Position numbers and translations under genes: made by a program. A model generated the notes under the pieces. That model made no database searches. It was given only the letters and a program-made list of their open reading frames with translations, and was not told where the DNA came from. Below are positions 29,645-38,296 of a DNA stretch of 47,179 nucleotides, piece after piece. Source of the DNA: Verrucomicrobiota bacterium (GTDB lineage: Bacteria; Verrucomicrobiota; Verrucomicrobiia; Opitutales; Opitutaceae); contig JAPLTN010000055.1 in the NCBI GenBank assembly GCA_026398135.1, forward strand, positions 1 through 47,179, given 5' to 3'. Each line of letters starts with the position of its first letter. Within the stretch, counting starts at the first letter, position 1.

Positions 29645-30172
29645 ATGCCCGCCCCCTCCTTCCGCATCGAATGCCTCGACCCGGCCAAACATCGCCGGGA
29701 AGCGTTTCGTTGCGAGTCGGCGCCACTCACGGATTTCATCCAGAAACGGGCGCGCAAGGAAATGGACGCCCGAGCCTCCGCCTGTTTCGTGCTCGTCCCC
29801 GATAGCGATCCGAGCCGCATCGCCGGTTATTACACGCTTACCCAAACCTCCATCGTCCTCGGTAAACTTCCCGCCGAGCTCACCAAAAAACTCCCGCGCT
29901 ATCCTGAGTTGGGCGCAACTTTGATCGGCCGCCTCGCCCGAGACCTCGACTGGCGTGGCTCCGGAATCGGAGACCTCCTCTTGGTTGATGCACTCCGCCG
30001 TTGCGTGCGCCAAAGCGAGGAGGCCGGAGCCGTAGTCGTGGTCACCGACCCCAAAAACGACAAGGCCCGCGCCTTCTACACCGACTACGGTTTCCAGCCG
30101 CTCGACGAGCACCGCATGTTCATCCCGATGAACACCGTGCCCACCCGACTTGCCACTGGCGGCGCGATTTAA
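29645..30172 (+). CDS. GNAT-family acetyltransferase toxin (TacT/AtaT-like)
   Basis: 175 residues. The N-terminus (RIECLDPAKHRREAFRCESAPLTDFIQKRARKE) and LVPDSDPSRIAGYYTLTQTSI are typical of GNAT toxins paired with DUF1778 antitoxins. The acetyl-CoA loop appears as RLARDLDWRGSGIGDLLLVDAL, and VTDPKNDKARAFYTDYGFQPL is the standard C-terminal GNAT block. Such toxins acetylate aminoacyl-tRNA and stop translation. Unlike the usual antitoxin-toxin operon, here the antitoxin gene is convergent and overlaps by 4 bp. Confidence 0.85.
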   Translation: MPAPSFRIECLDPAKHRREAFRCESAPLTDFIQKRARKEMDARASACFVLVPDSDPSRIAGYYTLTQTSIVLGKLPAELTKKLPRYPELGATLIGRLARDLDWRGSGIGDLLLVDALRRCVRQSEEAGAVVVVTDPKNDKARAFYTDYGFQPLDEHRMFIPMNTVPTRLATGGAI

Positions 30173-30477
30173 TCCAAATCGCTCGTTACCTTCACCCGCG
30201 ACAACTTAATCGCCTCGCGCATCCGCTGCGTCGGTGCAGTTGGCTGCGCGAGCAACGCCTCCACAAACCGACGCGACTGTTCCGTGCTCAACACGATGCG
30301 GTCATGCGTCTCCAAGGTTTCCAGCGCCGCCTTGCGCGCCTGCGCCACCACGAAGCTGCCCACCGATTGTCCGGCCAAGCTCGCCGCCCTCGTGATCACG
30401 GCTTTATCCGCACTAGAAACGCGTGCGACCAAACGCCCGCCTTTGGCGACCTTAGGAGTTTTAACCAGCGTGGGCAT
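30169..30477 (-). CDS. DUF1778 ribbon-helix-helix antitoxin (TacA-like)
   Basis: 102 residues from the ATG at 30477 (a TTG at 30483 is possible). GGRLVARVSSADKAVITRAASLAGQSVGSFVV is the DUF1778 DNA-binding RHH, and the C-terminal helix ETHDRIVLSTEQSRRFVEALL is the part that wraps the GNAT toxin. It neutralises the convergent toxin and probably represses its own promoter through the inverted repeat just upstream. Confidence 0.85.
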   Translation of the reverse strand: MPTLVKTPKVAKGGRLVARVSSADKAVITRAASLAGQSVGSFVVAQARKAALETLETHDRIVLSTEQSRRFVEALLAQPTAPTQRMREAIKLSRVKVTSDLD

Positions 30478-30483
30478 GACCAA

Positions 30484-30510
30484 TAATGTGTGCCACTCCG
30501 TGCCACATTA
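30484..30510 (-). promoter_or_regulatory. Inverted repeat, candidate antitoxin operator
   Basis: TAATGTG and CACATTA (perfect 7-bp arms, 13-bp spacer; the inside also carries GTGCCAC twice) begin 7 bp upstream of the antitoxin ATG. Fits an autoregulatory RHH operator. It controls only the antitoxin here, since the toxin has its own promoter on the other side. Confidence 0.6.
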
Positions 30511-30522
30511 CAAGCAACAACC

Positions 30523-30604
30523 CGACTACGCCGCCCGCACCGTGCAGCCCCTCGCCGACCACGAACGCTTGCTCGGCCCCTACCTCGACTACGACCCGAG
30601 CTAA
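30523..30604 (+). pseudogene. metH 3'-end remnant 3
   Basis: Encodes DYAARTVQPLADHERLLGPY then LDYDPS and stop, against Met[27 protein letters not shown]. 24 nt in the CTCGGCCCCTACCTCGACTACGACCCGA region are identical to metH. Same orientation as metH, marking the far edge of the island. Confidence 0.85.
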
Positions 30605-30626
30605 ATTTCACCTCCCCCTCCGGATC

Positions 30627-30647
30627 AAGTAACCTATTGGGTTACTT
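30627..30647 (+). repeat. Dispersed 21-bp palindrome, copy 4
   Basis: AAGTAACCTATTGGGTTACTT, right flank TGT. The left flank is CCCCTCCGGATC, a weaker match. It is 22 bp past the last metH remnant and 197 bp before the Y-family polymerase start. The rest of the 30605-30843 gap shows nothing else. Confidence 0.85.
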
Positions 30648-30843
30648 TGTCCACAGAGCCTTTGCTGGTAACGATTAACGGTTCACCACGCAAAGATGGT
30701 TAAGCACCTGCACGTCTGATTTCGCTACGCAGTCTGCGACTTCTTGCGACCGCTGGTCTTTAACCCTGTTCTCTGCCCCACCGCCACTCCGCCCTCGGCC
30801 CGTCCTGTCTTCCTGCGCTCCCTCGCCTCGCCCCCGCCCGCCC

Positions 30844-32136
30844 GTGCTCCAAGCCCTGCTCATCGACTACAACGGCTTCTTCGCCTCCTGCGAACAACAG
30901 GAGCGCCCCGAACTGCGCGGCCGCCCCGTCGCCGTCGTGCCCGTCATGGCCGAGAGCACCTCCTGCATCGCCGCCTCCTACGACGCCAAACGCGCCGGCA
31001 TCAAGGTCGGCACCCCCGTCACCGAAGCCCGCCGCCTCTGCCCCGGCATCGCCATCGTCGAATCCCGACCCGAGATTTACCTGCGCCACCACCAAAACCT
31101 GCTCGCCGCCGTCGAGACCTGCCTGCCCGTCACCGAAGTCTGGTCCATCGACGAGGTCTGGTGCCACCTCCCTACCGGTTTTCAAGACCGCGCCGCCGCC
31201 ATCGCCGTCGCGCAAAAAATCAAAGCCGCCATCACCCGCCTGGCCGGCGAATGCCTCACCTGCTCGGTCGGCCTGGCCCCCAACGCCTGGCTGGCCAAAA
31301 TCGCCTCCGATCTCGAAAAACCCGACGGCCTCGTCGTCATCGAGTCCGGCGACCTGCCCCACCGCCTCTACTCCCTCGACCTGCGCGACCTGCCCGGCAT
31401 TGGCGAAAACATGGAGGCCCGTCTCCACGCCGAAGACATCGACACGGTGGAAAAACTCTGCGCCGCCGACGTGCGCGAACTCCGGCGCATCTGGGGCGGC
31501 ATCGAGGGCGAACGCATGTGGCGGCGCTTGCGCGGCGAAGAGGTGCCCCTCCCGCCCCGCCACACCGGCTCCATCGGCCACGCCCAGATCCTCCCGCTCG
31601 ACCTGCGCCAACCCGAAGGCGCCCGCGCCACCCTTCACCGCCTCCTGCAAAAAGCCGCCCTCCGCCTCCGCCACGGCCGACTCTACGCCGGCGGCATGCA
31701 CGTGGCCCTGAAATATCGAGGCACCCGCTGGAGCACCGCCGTCACCTTCACCGACACCCAGGACACCCTAGAACTCATCCGCGTGCTCAACCTGCTCTGG
31801 GATCGCCGCCCCGCCCGCCGCGCCGACCACTTCTCCGTCGGCGTCACCCTCTTCGCCCTCGTGCCCGAAGGCTCCCGCACCGCCACCCTGCCCGGCCTGC
31901 TCGAAGCCCGCCCCGGCGACGACGCGCGCCGCTCCGCGCTCAACGCCACCCTCGACCACATCAACCGCAAACTCGGCAAACACTCCGTCGTTTACGGCGG
32001 CGCGCTCGGCGCCCTCGCCTACGCTCCCATCCGCATCGCCTTCCAACGCATCCCCGACCTCGTGCTCGAAGAAGGCGAACCCGACGGCGAACTCTTCCCC
32101 ACCGCCTCAGAACTCTCCGCCGCCCGTCGCCTCTGA
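30844..32136 (+). CDS. Y-family DNA polymerase (DinB/UmuC superfamily)
   Basis: 430 residues from the GTG at 30844. Metal ligands D8 (ALLIDYNGFFASCEQ) and the D-E of SIDEVW (about 105-108) are present, as are TSCIAASYDAKRAGIKVGT, CSVGLAPNAWLAKIASDLEKPDG and the thumb helix-hairpin-helix LRDLPGIGENMEARL. The first motif reads D-Y-N-G-F-F instead of the usual D-x-D-x-F-Y/F, so the second acidic residue is Asn. The little-finger part (about 240-380) is divergent from Pol IV. Translesion synthesis is the likely role. It has no UmuD or ImuA neighbour. Confidence 0.85.
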   Translation: MLQALLIDYNGFFASCEQQERPELRGRPVAVVPVMAESTSCIAASYDAKRAGIKVGTPVTEARRLCPGIAIVESRPEIYLRHHQNLLAAVETCLPVTEVWSIDEVWCHLPTGFQDRAAAIAVAQKIKAAITRLAGECLTCSVGLAPNAWLAKIASDLEKPDGLVVIESGDLPHRLYSLDLRDLPGIGENMEARLHAEDIDTVEKLCAADVRELRRIWGGIEGERMWRRLRGEEVPLPPRHTGSIGHAQILPLDLRQPEGARATLHRLLQKAALRLRHGRLYAGGMHVALKYRGTRWSTAVTFTDTQDTLELIRVLNLLWDRRPARRADHFSVGVTLFALVPEGSRTATLPGLLEARPGDDARRSALNATLDHINRKLGKHSVVYGGALGALAYAPIRIAFQRIPDLVLEEGEPDGELFPTASELSAARRL

Positions 32137-32245
32137 CCCCACGAACCCAAAATCCGCCGCCCTCCGCCCTTGCGCCCACCCCGGCTTTCCCAAACCTCTC
32201 CGTCAGTTCCGCTCACCGCCACCCTAAGCCGCCACCCTTTCCCCC

Positions 32246-32752
32246 ATGTCAGAAAGCGCCCCGCTCTCCGCCGAAAGCATCGACGCCATGATCGTCAAAG
32301 CCATGCGCCATGTCTTTCAGATCATGGTCAACCAAGACGCGCGCCTGGTGGAGAAAACCGATACCTACACCGCCCCCGCCGACTTCGAGGCCGAACAGAT
32401 CCTCGGCACCGTCGGCTTCGTCGGAGACCTCAACGGCCTGATCTACATCCGCCTCGACGCCCACTTCGCCCGCGCCACCGCCGGCCGCGTCCTCGGCATG
32501 TCCGACTCCGAAATCGCCGAGGGCGGCAACGACCTGCTCAAGGACACCATCGGCGAACTCACCAACATGATGGTGGGAACCTTTAAAAACGGCTTCTGCG
32601 ACCTCGGCTACCCCTGCATGCTCACCCTGCCGACCATCATTTTCGGTCACCACCCCGTCATCCCCCACGCCAAAGGAACCACCCGCAGCATCTACCGCCT
32701 GGACGTGGCCGGACACCCCTTCTTCGTCGATCTCCAGCTCAAGTCCGACTGA
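32246..32752 (+). CDS. CheX/CheC-like chemotaxis phosphatase domain protein
   Basis: 168 residues. The phosphatase signature E-x2-N appears once as DTIGELTNMMVG (E104, N107), preceded by the strand VGFVGDLNGLIYIRL. This is the single-site arrangement of CheX, which dephosphorylates CheY-type receiver domains. No che cluster is nearby; a receiver protein elsewhere, or the receiver at 2248-3456, could be the substrate (inference). The HAD gene follows 15 bp later. Confidence 0.75.
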   Translation: MSESAPLSAESIDAMIVKAMRHVFQIMVNQDARLVEKTDTYTAPADFEAEQILGTVGFVGDLNGLIYIRLDAHFARATAGRVLGMSDSEIAEGGNDLLKDTIGELTNMMVGTFKNGFCDLGYPCMLTLPTIIFGHHPVIPHAKGTTRSIYRLDVAGHPFFVDLQLKSD

Positions 32753-32767
32753 GCCCGCCCGCCGCCC

Positions 32768-33475
32768 ATGCCCGCCGAACCGCTCGCCCTCGGCTTCGAC
32801 GCCGACGACACCCTCTGGCACAACGAGACCCTCTTCGCCGCCGCCCACCAGAAGTTTCACGCCCTGCTCGCCGCTTACCACGACCCCGCCACCGTCGAGC
32901 GCGCCCACTACGCCACCGAGCTGCGCAACCTCCCCCTCTACGGCTACGGCGTCAAAGGCTTCACCCTCTCCGCCCTCGAAACCGCCATCGAGCTCACCGC
33001 CGGCCGCGTCTCCGCCCACGAGTTACGCGAGCTCATCGCCCTCGGTCGCGACATCCTCGCCCACCCCGTCGAACTGCTCGACGCCGTGCCCGCCACCCTG
33101 GCCGCCCTCGCCGCCACCGGCCACCGCCTCCTGCTCATCACCAAGGGCGACCTCCAGCACCAGGAGCGCAAAATAGCCGCCTCCGGCCTCGCCCCCCACT
33201 TTCTGGCCGCCGAGGTCGTCTCCGAAAAAGACGACGCCACCTACGCCCGCCTGCTCACCCGCCACGGCATCGAGCCCGCCCGCTTCCTCATGGTGGGCAA
33301 CTCCCTCAAGTCCGACATCGCCCCCGTCCTCCGCCTCGGCGGCTACGCCGCCCACGTGCCCTACCCGCTCACCTGGGAGCACGAAAAACTCGACCGGCTC
33401 CCGCCCGCCCCCGGCCGCTTCTTCACCCTCGAGTCCCTGCGCGACCTCCCCGCCCTGATCGCCCGCCTTCCCTAG
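32768..33475 (+). CDS. HAD-superfamily hydrolase
   Basis: 235 residues. HAD motifs: FDADDTLW (D11 nucleophile, D13), LLLITKGD (II), SEKDD (III Lys) and FLMVGNSLKSDI (IV). The cap region (about 20-95) is helical. Phosphatase of an unknown small phosphometabolite. Cotranscribed in all likelihood with the CheX-like gene; it converges on nth with a 14-bp gap. Confidence 0.85.
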   Translation: MPAEPLALGFDADDTLWHNETLFAAAHQKFHALLAAYHDPATVERAHYATELRNLPLYGYGVKGFTLSALETAIELTAGRVSAHELRELIALGRDILAHPVELLDAVPATLAALAATGHRLLLITKGDLQHQERKIAASGLAPHFLAAEVVSEKDDATYARLLTRHGIEPARFLMVGNSLKSDIAPVLRLGGYAAHVPYPLTWEHEKLDRLPPAPGRFFTLESLRDLPALIARLP

Positions 33476-33489
33476 GCACACCGCATCGT

Positions 33490-34146
33490 TCACGCCTTCT
33501 TCACCCGCACCGCCCGCCGACGCTCGGGGAAAAGCTCGCGACACAGCGGACACACCATGCCATCGCACCCGCGCGCCGTGCAGTATTCGCGTCCGTAAAA
33601 AATAATCCGCAGGTGCAACGCGTTCCAATGCGCCTCGGGAAACAGCCGCTTCAAATCCCGCTCCGTGCGCTCCACGTTCGCCCCCGGCGGCGTGAGCTTC
33701 CACCGCTGCGCCAGCCGGTGGATGTGCGTATCCACCGGAAAGGCCGGCGCGCCGAACGCCTGCGCCATCACTACCGAAGCCGTCTTGTGCCCGACCCCGG
33801 GCAACTCCTCCAACGCGGCGAAATCCGCCGGCACCTCGCCCCCGTGCCGCTCAATCAACAACTCCGAAAGCCGCCGGATCGCCTGCGCCTTCCTCGGCGC
33901 CAACCCGCAAGGCCGCACGTGAGCGTCGATTTCAGCCACACTCAGCCGAACCATTTTCTCCGGCGTGTCCGCCTTCGCGAACAAGCCCGGCGTCTGTAGA
34001 TTCACCCGCTTGTCCGTGCACTGCGCCGACAGCAACACCGCCACCAAGAGCGTATACGGCGAACTATGATCCAACGGCACCGGCGTTTCTGGATACAATG
34101 CGGCCAGGCGTTGGTCGATAAACGAGGCGCGCTCCTGGATCGTCAT
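33490..34146 (-). CDS. nth: Endonuclease III
   Basis: 218 residues. DNA glycosylase/AP lyase for oxidised pyrimidines. Helix-hairpin-helix LPGVGHKTA with catalytic K121, and D139 in PVDTHIHRLAQR. The 4Fe-4S cysteines are C189, C194, C199 and C202, i.e. C-x4-C-x4-C-x2-C, not the E. coli C-x6-C-x2-C-x5-C. A basic tail follows (RRRAVRVKKA). The start 20 bp downstream of the ExoD gene suggests cotranscription. Confidence 0.95.
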   Translation of the reverse strand: MTIQERASFIDQRLAALYPETPVPLDHSSPYTLLVAVLLSAQCTDKRVNLQTPGLFAKADTPEKMVRLSVAEIDAHVRPCGLAPRKAQAIRRLSELLIERHGGEVPADFAALEELPGVGHKTASVVMAQAFGAPAFPVDTHIHRLAQRWKLTPPGANVERTERDLKRLFPEAHWNALHLRIIFYGREYCTARGCDGMVCPLCRELFPERRRAVRVKKA

Positions 34147-34165
34147 AAGTAAAATACTCCCCGGC

Positions 34166-34864
34166 TCAACCGCCCAACACCCACGCCCTCAGCGCCTCGA
34201 CCAAACGCACCGCGCCCTCGCCCAAAAAATAGAAAAACGCCGCGCCTGCCGCCGCCACCGCATACCCGGCCAGAATCGCCACCCCGTCGCGCTCCAGCAA
34301 CCCGCCCGCCACCAGTAAAACGGTCCAGGCGGGAAACGAGTTCGAGAACGGCACCGGCAGCGGCAGCAACAACACCAGCGCCGCCACCAGCATCAACACC
34401 GCGTGCCCTCGCGCCAACCAGACCGATTCGGTAAACCACACCGCCCTCGGCCTCAGGAGTTTTTCCAACACCCGCAGCACCCGTCCGGCAAATTTCAATA
34501 CCGACCCGAAAAACCCAGGCGGCAGCGGCTTCGCCAGCAAACTCGCCGGCAACCACGGCCTCTGCCCCAGCGCCAGCCGCAGCGAAATCAACGCGATCGC
34601 CAGCCCGAACGGGGTGGACAAAAACGGCAGCGGTATCGGGGTGATAAAAGGCAGCGACAGCAGAATCAGCACCAGCGTCCACGCCCTCCCCTGCAAAATC
34701 CCCACCACATCCCCCAGCGTCAGCGGCCCCGCCGCGAAGCGCTCGGCCAGCGCGGCGATTTCCTCCGAAAGTTTTTTGGGCTTCGGCCTCGCCCGCTCAT
34801 CCCGCCGCGCCGCGCGCACCTCCTCCCTCGCTTGCTCCCGAAGTTGTTTGCGACGACGAAACAT
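34166..34864 (-). CDS. ExoD-family membrane protein
   Basis: 232 residues. Basic N-terminus (MFRRRKQLREQAREE), then ExoD signature LTLGDVVGILQGRAWTLVLILLSLPFITPIPLPFLSTPFGLAIALISLRLALG and three or more C-terminal helices. ExoD-type proteins are linked to exopolysaccharide synthesis and alkali tolerance; biochemistry unknown. A paralogue lies at 39287-39988. Confidence 0.85.
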   Translation of the reverse strand: MFRRRKQLREQAREEVRAARRDERARPKPKKLSEEIAALAERFAAGPLTLGDVVGILQGRAWTLVLILLSLPFITPIPLPFLSTPFGLAIALISLRLALGQRPWLPASLLAKPLPPGFFGSVLKFAGRVLRVLEKLLRPRAVWFTESVWLARGHAVLMLVAALVLLLPLPVPFSNSFPAWTVLLVAGGLLERDGVAILAGYAVAAAGAAFFYFLGEGAVRLVEALRAWVLGG

Positions 34865-34918
34865 TTTAAAATCAACCTTCCGACCCCGGCGGTGCCACCC
34901 CGCCGAAGCACCGGCGGT

Positions 34919-35617
34919 TCAGGTCCCGCGCTTGTTCCCGTAGAGCTCCACGTGCAGACGATGCGTATAGCGCCAGCCGCGCGCCTTGCAGGCCTCGCCC
35001 ACCCAGGCCGCGCGCGCGCGCATCGCCTCCAGCGTCACGGCCTCCGGCATCAACAACACCCGATGCGGCGCCAGCGGACGCTCCAGCTCGGCCAGCCGCG
35101 CCTCGATTTCCTCCAAGTCCTCCGGCGCCGACACCACGAATTTGAACTGCGGCTCGTAGCCCGCGTCCAGCCACGCCCGGATCGCCTCCGGCCGCCAGCG
35201 CGCCGCCTCGTGCCGCGCCACCCAGCCCGCGCCCGCCTTTTCCGCCGTCGGAGTGGAGTTTTTCAACTTCGGCGAGAGCGACACCAAATCGCACGCCACC
35301 CCGCCCGGCGGCACCGTGCCCGCCGTCTCGATCGTGATGTGAAACCCCGCCGCCCGCAGCGCCGCCGCCAGCGCGGGCAACTCCGGCGCGATCATCGGCT
35401 CCCCGCCCGTCAGCACCGCGTGCCGCCCCGGCTGGGCCAGCGCCTCCGCGACCAAGCCCGCCACGTCGCGCTCCATTCCCTCCGGCCGCCACGACGCATA
35501 GGGCGTGTCGCACCACGCGCAGCGCAGATTGCACCCGCTGGTGCGGATGAAAAACGACGGCACGCCGGTCAGCGCCCCCTCGCCCTGCAACGAATAAAAC
35601 GTCTCCGCGATCAGCAC
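34919..35617 (-). CDS. queE: 7-carboxy-7-deazaguanine synthase QueE
   Basis: 232 residues from the GTG at 35617 (VLIAETFYSLQGEG). Radical SAM enzyme making CDG from carboxy-tetrahydropterin for queuosine. Cluster motif CNLRCAWC (C-x3-C-x2-C), substrate region QGEGALTGVPSFFIRTSGC, TGGEPM SAM loop. The start overlaps queC by 7 bp, so the pair is coupled. QueD and QueF are not in the window. Confidence 0.93.
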   Translation of the reverse strand: MLIAETFYSLQGEGALTGVPSFFIRTSGCNLRCAWCDTPYASWRPEGMERDVAGLVAEALAQPGRHAVLTGGEPMIAPELPALAAALRAAGFHITIETAGTVPPGGVACDLVSLSPKLKNSTPTAEKAGAGWVARHEAARWRPEAIRAWLDAGYEPQFKFVVSAPEDLEEIEARLAELERPLAPHRVLLMPEAVTLEAMRARAAWVGEACKARGWRYTHRLHVELYGNKRGT

Positions 35618-36321
35618 GCGCCCGCCCCTCCCGCCGCCTTGACCGGTCGCTCCGGCAAAGGTCCCGTGTCCTCGTAATCCGTCGGATCGACCACCCCCGC
35701 CTGCGCAAACGCCTCCCGCCGCTCCACGCACGTGCCGCAGCGTCCGCAGTGCCGCGCCCCGCCCTTATAGCACGACCAAGTACGGGCGTAGTCCACCCCC
35801 AGCCGCGCACCCTCGGCCGCTATGGCCGCCTTGTCCGCCGCAATAAACGGACGCAGCAAACGCACCCCCGCGTAGGTGCCCAGCCGCATCGCATCCGCCA
35901 TCGCACCCATGAATTCCTCCCGGCAATCGGGATAAATCGCGTGGTCTCCGCCATGCGCCGCGATGACCAAACCCTCCGCCCCCGCGCTCTCGGCAAACCC
36001 GCAGGCGATGCTCAAAAACACCGCGTTGCGAAACGGCACCACCGTCTGCTTCATGGTTTCCGCCTCGTAATGCCCCTCCGGGATCTCGCCCCCGGATTGC
36101 AGCAAGGCCGAGCTGAAGAGCCGGTTAACAAAGTCGAGCTTCACCACTTCGTGCCGCACGCCGAGCGCCGCCGCCTGCGCCGCCGCCATCGGCAGCTCCC
36201 GCGCGGAATGTTTGGCCCCGTAGTCGAAGCTCAACGCGGCCACGATCTCATGCTCCCGCGCCGCGCGATGCAACGCCGTCACCGAATCCATCCCCCCCGA
36301 GCATAAGACCACGACTTTCAT
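35611..36321 (-). CDS. queC: 7-cyano-7-deazaguanine (preQ0) synthase QueC
   Basis: 236 residues from the ATG at 36321 (MKVVVLCSGGMDS); the six codons upstream are not QueC-like. The PP-loop SGGMDS binds ATP, GGDHAIYPDCREEF is the substrate block, and CYKGGARHCGRCGTC supplies four zinc cysteines. Converts CDG to preQ0 for queuosine tRNA modification. First gene of queC-queE. I looked for a preQ1-type aptamer in the leader and did not see one. Confidence 0.95.
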   Translation of the reverse strand: MKVVVLCSGGMDSVTALHRAAREHEIVAALSFDYGAKHSARELPMAAAQAAALGVRHEVVKLDFVNRLFSSALLQSGGEIPEGHYEAETMKQTVVPFRNAVFLSIACGFAESAGAEGLVIAAHGGDHAIYPDCREEFMGAMADAMRLGTYAGVRLLRPFIAADKAAIAAEGARLGVDYARTWSCYKGGARHCGRCGTCVERREAFAQAGVVDPTDYEDTGPLPERPVKAAGGAGAC

Positions 36322-36457
36322 GAAAATAGAGTCCGCCACCTAAGCCCCCGCCCCCGCGATAAGCAACCCTGCGCACCACCACCCTCCCAGCAACCCCGCC
36401 CACCATCTCCTTCCCCCATCCCCGCAACCACCCTCCCCACACGCAGCCCCCAGCATC

Positions 36458-36478
36458 AAGTAACCTATTAGGTTACTT
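36458..36478 (+). repeat. Dispersed 21-bp palindrome, copy 5
   Basis: AAGTAACCTATTAGGTTACTT, left flank CCCCCAGCATC, right flank TGT. Lies between divergent queC and the RNase D gene, 173 bp before the latter's ATG. Confidence 0.85.
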
Positions 36479-36650
36479 TGTCTTTTACGATGCGCGCAGC
36501 TGGGACACGGATAACCCATGTTGGAGCCGCAGACTCTCTCTTCCGCTTCCGCCGCGTGTTTTCATCTTCCCCCCGCCGCCTAGCTCGCTTCTTCTCACTT
36601 CACGCCTGCCTTGTGCGCGCCCTCCGCGCCCAGCCGTGCGGACTCGCCCG

Positions 36651-38123
36651 ATGCTCAAGCGCCTGCTCTCCCTTTTCACCCGTTCCGAATCCACCCCGGC
36701 CGACCAGCCGGCCACGACCGAGCGCGCCAATTCGCCGGAATCCGAAAGTCCCCGCCCCCCGGGCCGACCCCGCTCCCGCTCCCGCCGCCGTCGCGGCCCG
36801 CGCGACGACCAGTCCGAACTCGCCCTCGGCGACGCTCCCGCCAGCCACTCCGCATCCCCGGCCCGCTCCAAGCCACCCGCCACGCCGCGCGCCCAAACCC
36901 CGCCGCCCGCGCCTCGCCCCGAGCGCGCCGGCGCCGTCATGGCCCCGCCCGCCGCCGCCCCCGCCCGCACCGCCAACGCCACCATTGGCGAACGCCCGCC
37001 CCATTTTGTGCTAATCGACACCCCCGCCGGCCTCGCTCCCCTCTATGCCGCCCTCGACCGGGTGGACGAAGTCGCCATGGATACCGAGGCGGACAACATG
37101 TTCCACTACCGCACCCGCGTCTGCCTGCTCCAATTCCTGGTGGACGGAGAGGTTTACCTGGTGGACCTCGTCTCGCCCCTGCCCCTCGAACCGCTCTGGG
37201 AACGCCTCGCCCAGAAACACCTGATTATGCACGGGAGCGATTTCGATATTCGCCTCCTGCACGACCTCTGCCGCTTCCGTCCCCGCAGCATCTTCGACAC
37301 CATGCTCGCGGCCCAGTTGCTCAACCGCCCCCGCGTCGGCCTGGGCGCGCTGCTCGAACAACACTTCGGCCTTCAGCTCGATAAATCCGGCCAAAAGGCC
37401 AACTGGTCCAAGCGCCCCATTACGCCCAAACTCCTCGACTACGCCGCGCTCGACGTCTGGCACCTGCCCGCCCTGCGCGATCTGCTCACCCGCGAACTCG
37501 CCGCGCTCGACCGCCTCGACTGGCTCGACCAACAATGCCGCCGCCAGATCGAAAGCGGGCTGACCGGTTTCCCCCGAGACGAGGAAAACTCCTGGCGCGT
37601 CGGCCCCGCCGACCGCCTGCGCGGTCGCGGTCTTTCCGTACTGCACGCCGTCTGGCACTGGCGCGAGAAATGGGCCGAGGAGCTCGACACCCCGCCCTTC
37701 AAAGTCTGCAACAACGACCTGCTGGTGAACATCGCCTCCGCCACCGAGCAAGGCGACTCCGCCGAAGCCGTGCTCGCCCAAGTCTTCCTCGGCAAACGCC
37801 AGGACCGCCTTCTGCCCAGCCTCGCCACCGCTGTTCGCCAAGGCCTGGAACGCGATCCCACCACGCTCCCCCGCCGCGCCCGCACCGAACGCATCCACCT
37901 CAGCCAGGCAGAAATCGAACGCCAGGATCGCATCAAAGCCTACCGCGACGCCGTCGCCGCCCGCATCGATCTCGACCCCACCCTCATCGCGCCCCGCAGC
38001 ACGCTGGTTTCCCTCTGCCGCGATCCCGCCAGCCTGGACGAAATCCTCCTCCCCTGGCAGGCCGACCTCCTGCGCGACTCCCCCGACCTGCAAGCCTCGC
38101 CGGCAACCGAGCCCGCATCCTGA
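36651..38123 (+). CDS. rnd: Ribonuclease D-like exonuclease with basic disordered N-terminus
   Basis: 490 residues from the ATG at 36651 (a GTG at 36636 is in frame). Residues about 1-110 are a disordered extension with an Arg-rich patch (RPRSRSRRRRGPRDD) and Pro/Ala-rich stretch, absent from E. coli RNase D. The DEDDy exonuclease follows: DTEADN (144-149), HGSDFDIRLLHDL and YAALDVWHLPAL, with HRDC-like helices to the C-terminus. Trims the 3' ends of tRNA and other stable RNA; the basic arm probably adds RNA affinity (inference). Confidence 0.88.
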   Translation: MLKRLLSLFTRSESTPADQPATTERANSPESESPRPPGRPRSRSRRRRGPRDDQSELALGDAPASHSASPARSKPPATPRAQTPPPAPRPERAGAVMAPPAAAPARTANATIGERPPHFVLIDTPAGLAPLYAALDRVDEVAMDTEADNMFHYRTRVCLLQFLVDGEVYLVDLVSPLPLEPLWERLAQKHLIMHGSDFDIRLLHDLCRFRPRSIFDTMLAAQLLNRPRVGLGALLEQHFGLQLDKSGQKANWSKRPITPKLLDYAALDVWHLPALRDLLTRELAALDRLDWLDQQCRRQIESGLTGFPRDEENSWRVGPADRLRGRGLSVLHAVWHWREKWAEELDTPPFKVCNNDLLVNIASATEQGDSAEAVLAQVFLGKRQDRLLPSLATAVRQGLERDPTTLPRRARTERIHLSQAEIERQDRIKAYRDAVAARIDLDPTLIAPRSTLVSLCRDPASLDEILLPWQADLLRDSPDLQASPATEPAS

Positions 38124-38296
38124 AGCACGCCGAGAGCGCCGTTTCAGAAATCGCCAGGCACGTGCTTGCAAAATTCCCGCGCTCTCGCTCCATCGCCTCC
38201 CTCGCCCGTGCTCAATCTGCATAAAGTCCCTGTAGTCGTAATCGCTCTCTGGCGCGCCCTTCGCGCCGGTGGCGGCGCGGCTGCATGGTCGGTGAG

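Noticed and set aside
36322-36450. preQ1 riboswitch upstream of queC
   Set aside because: No preQ1-I or preQ1-II sequence pattern found on the minus strand.
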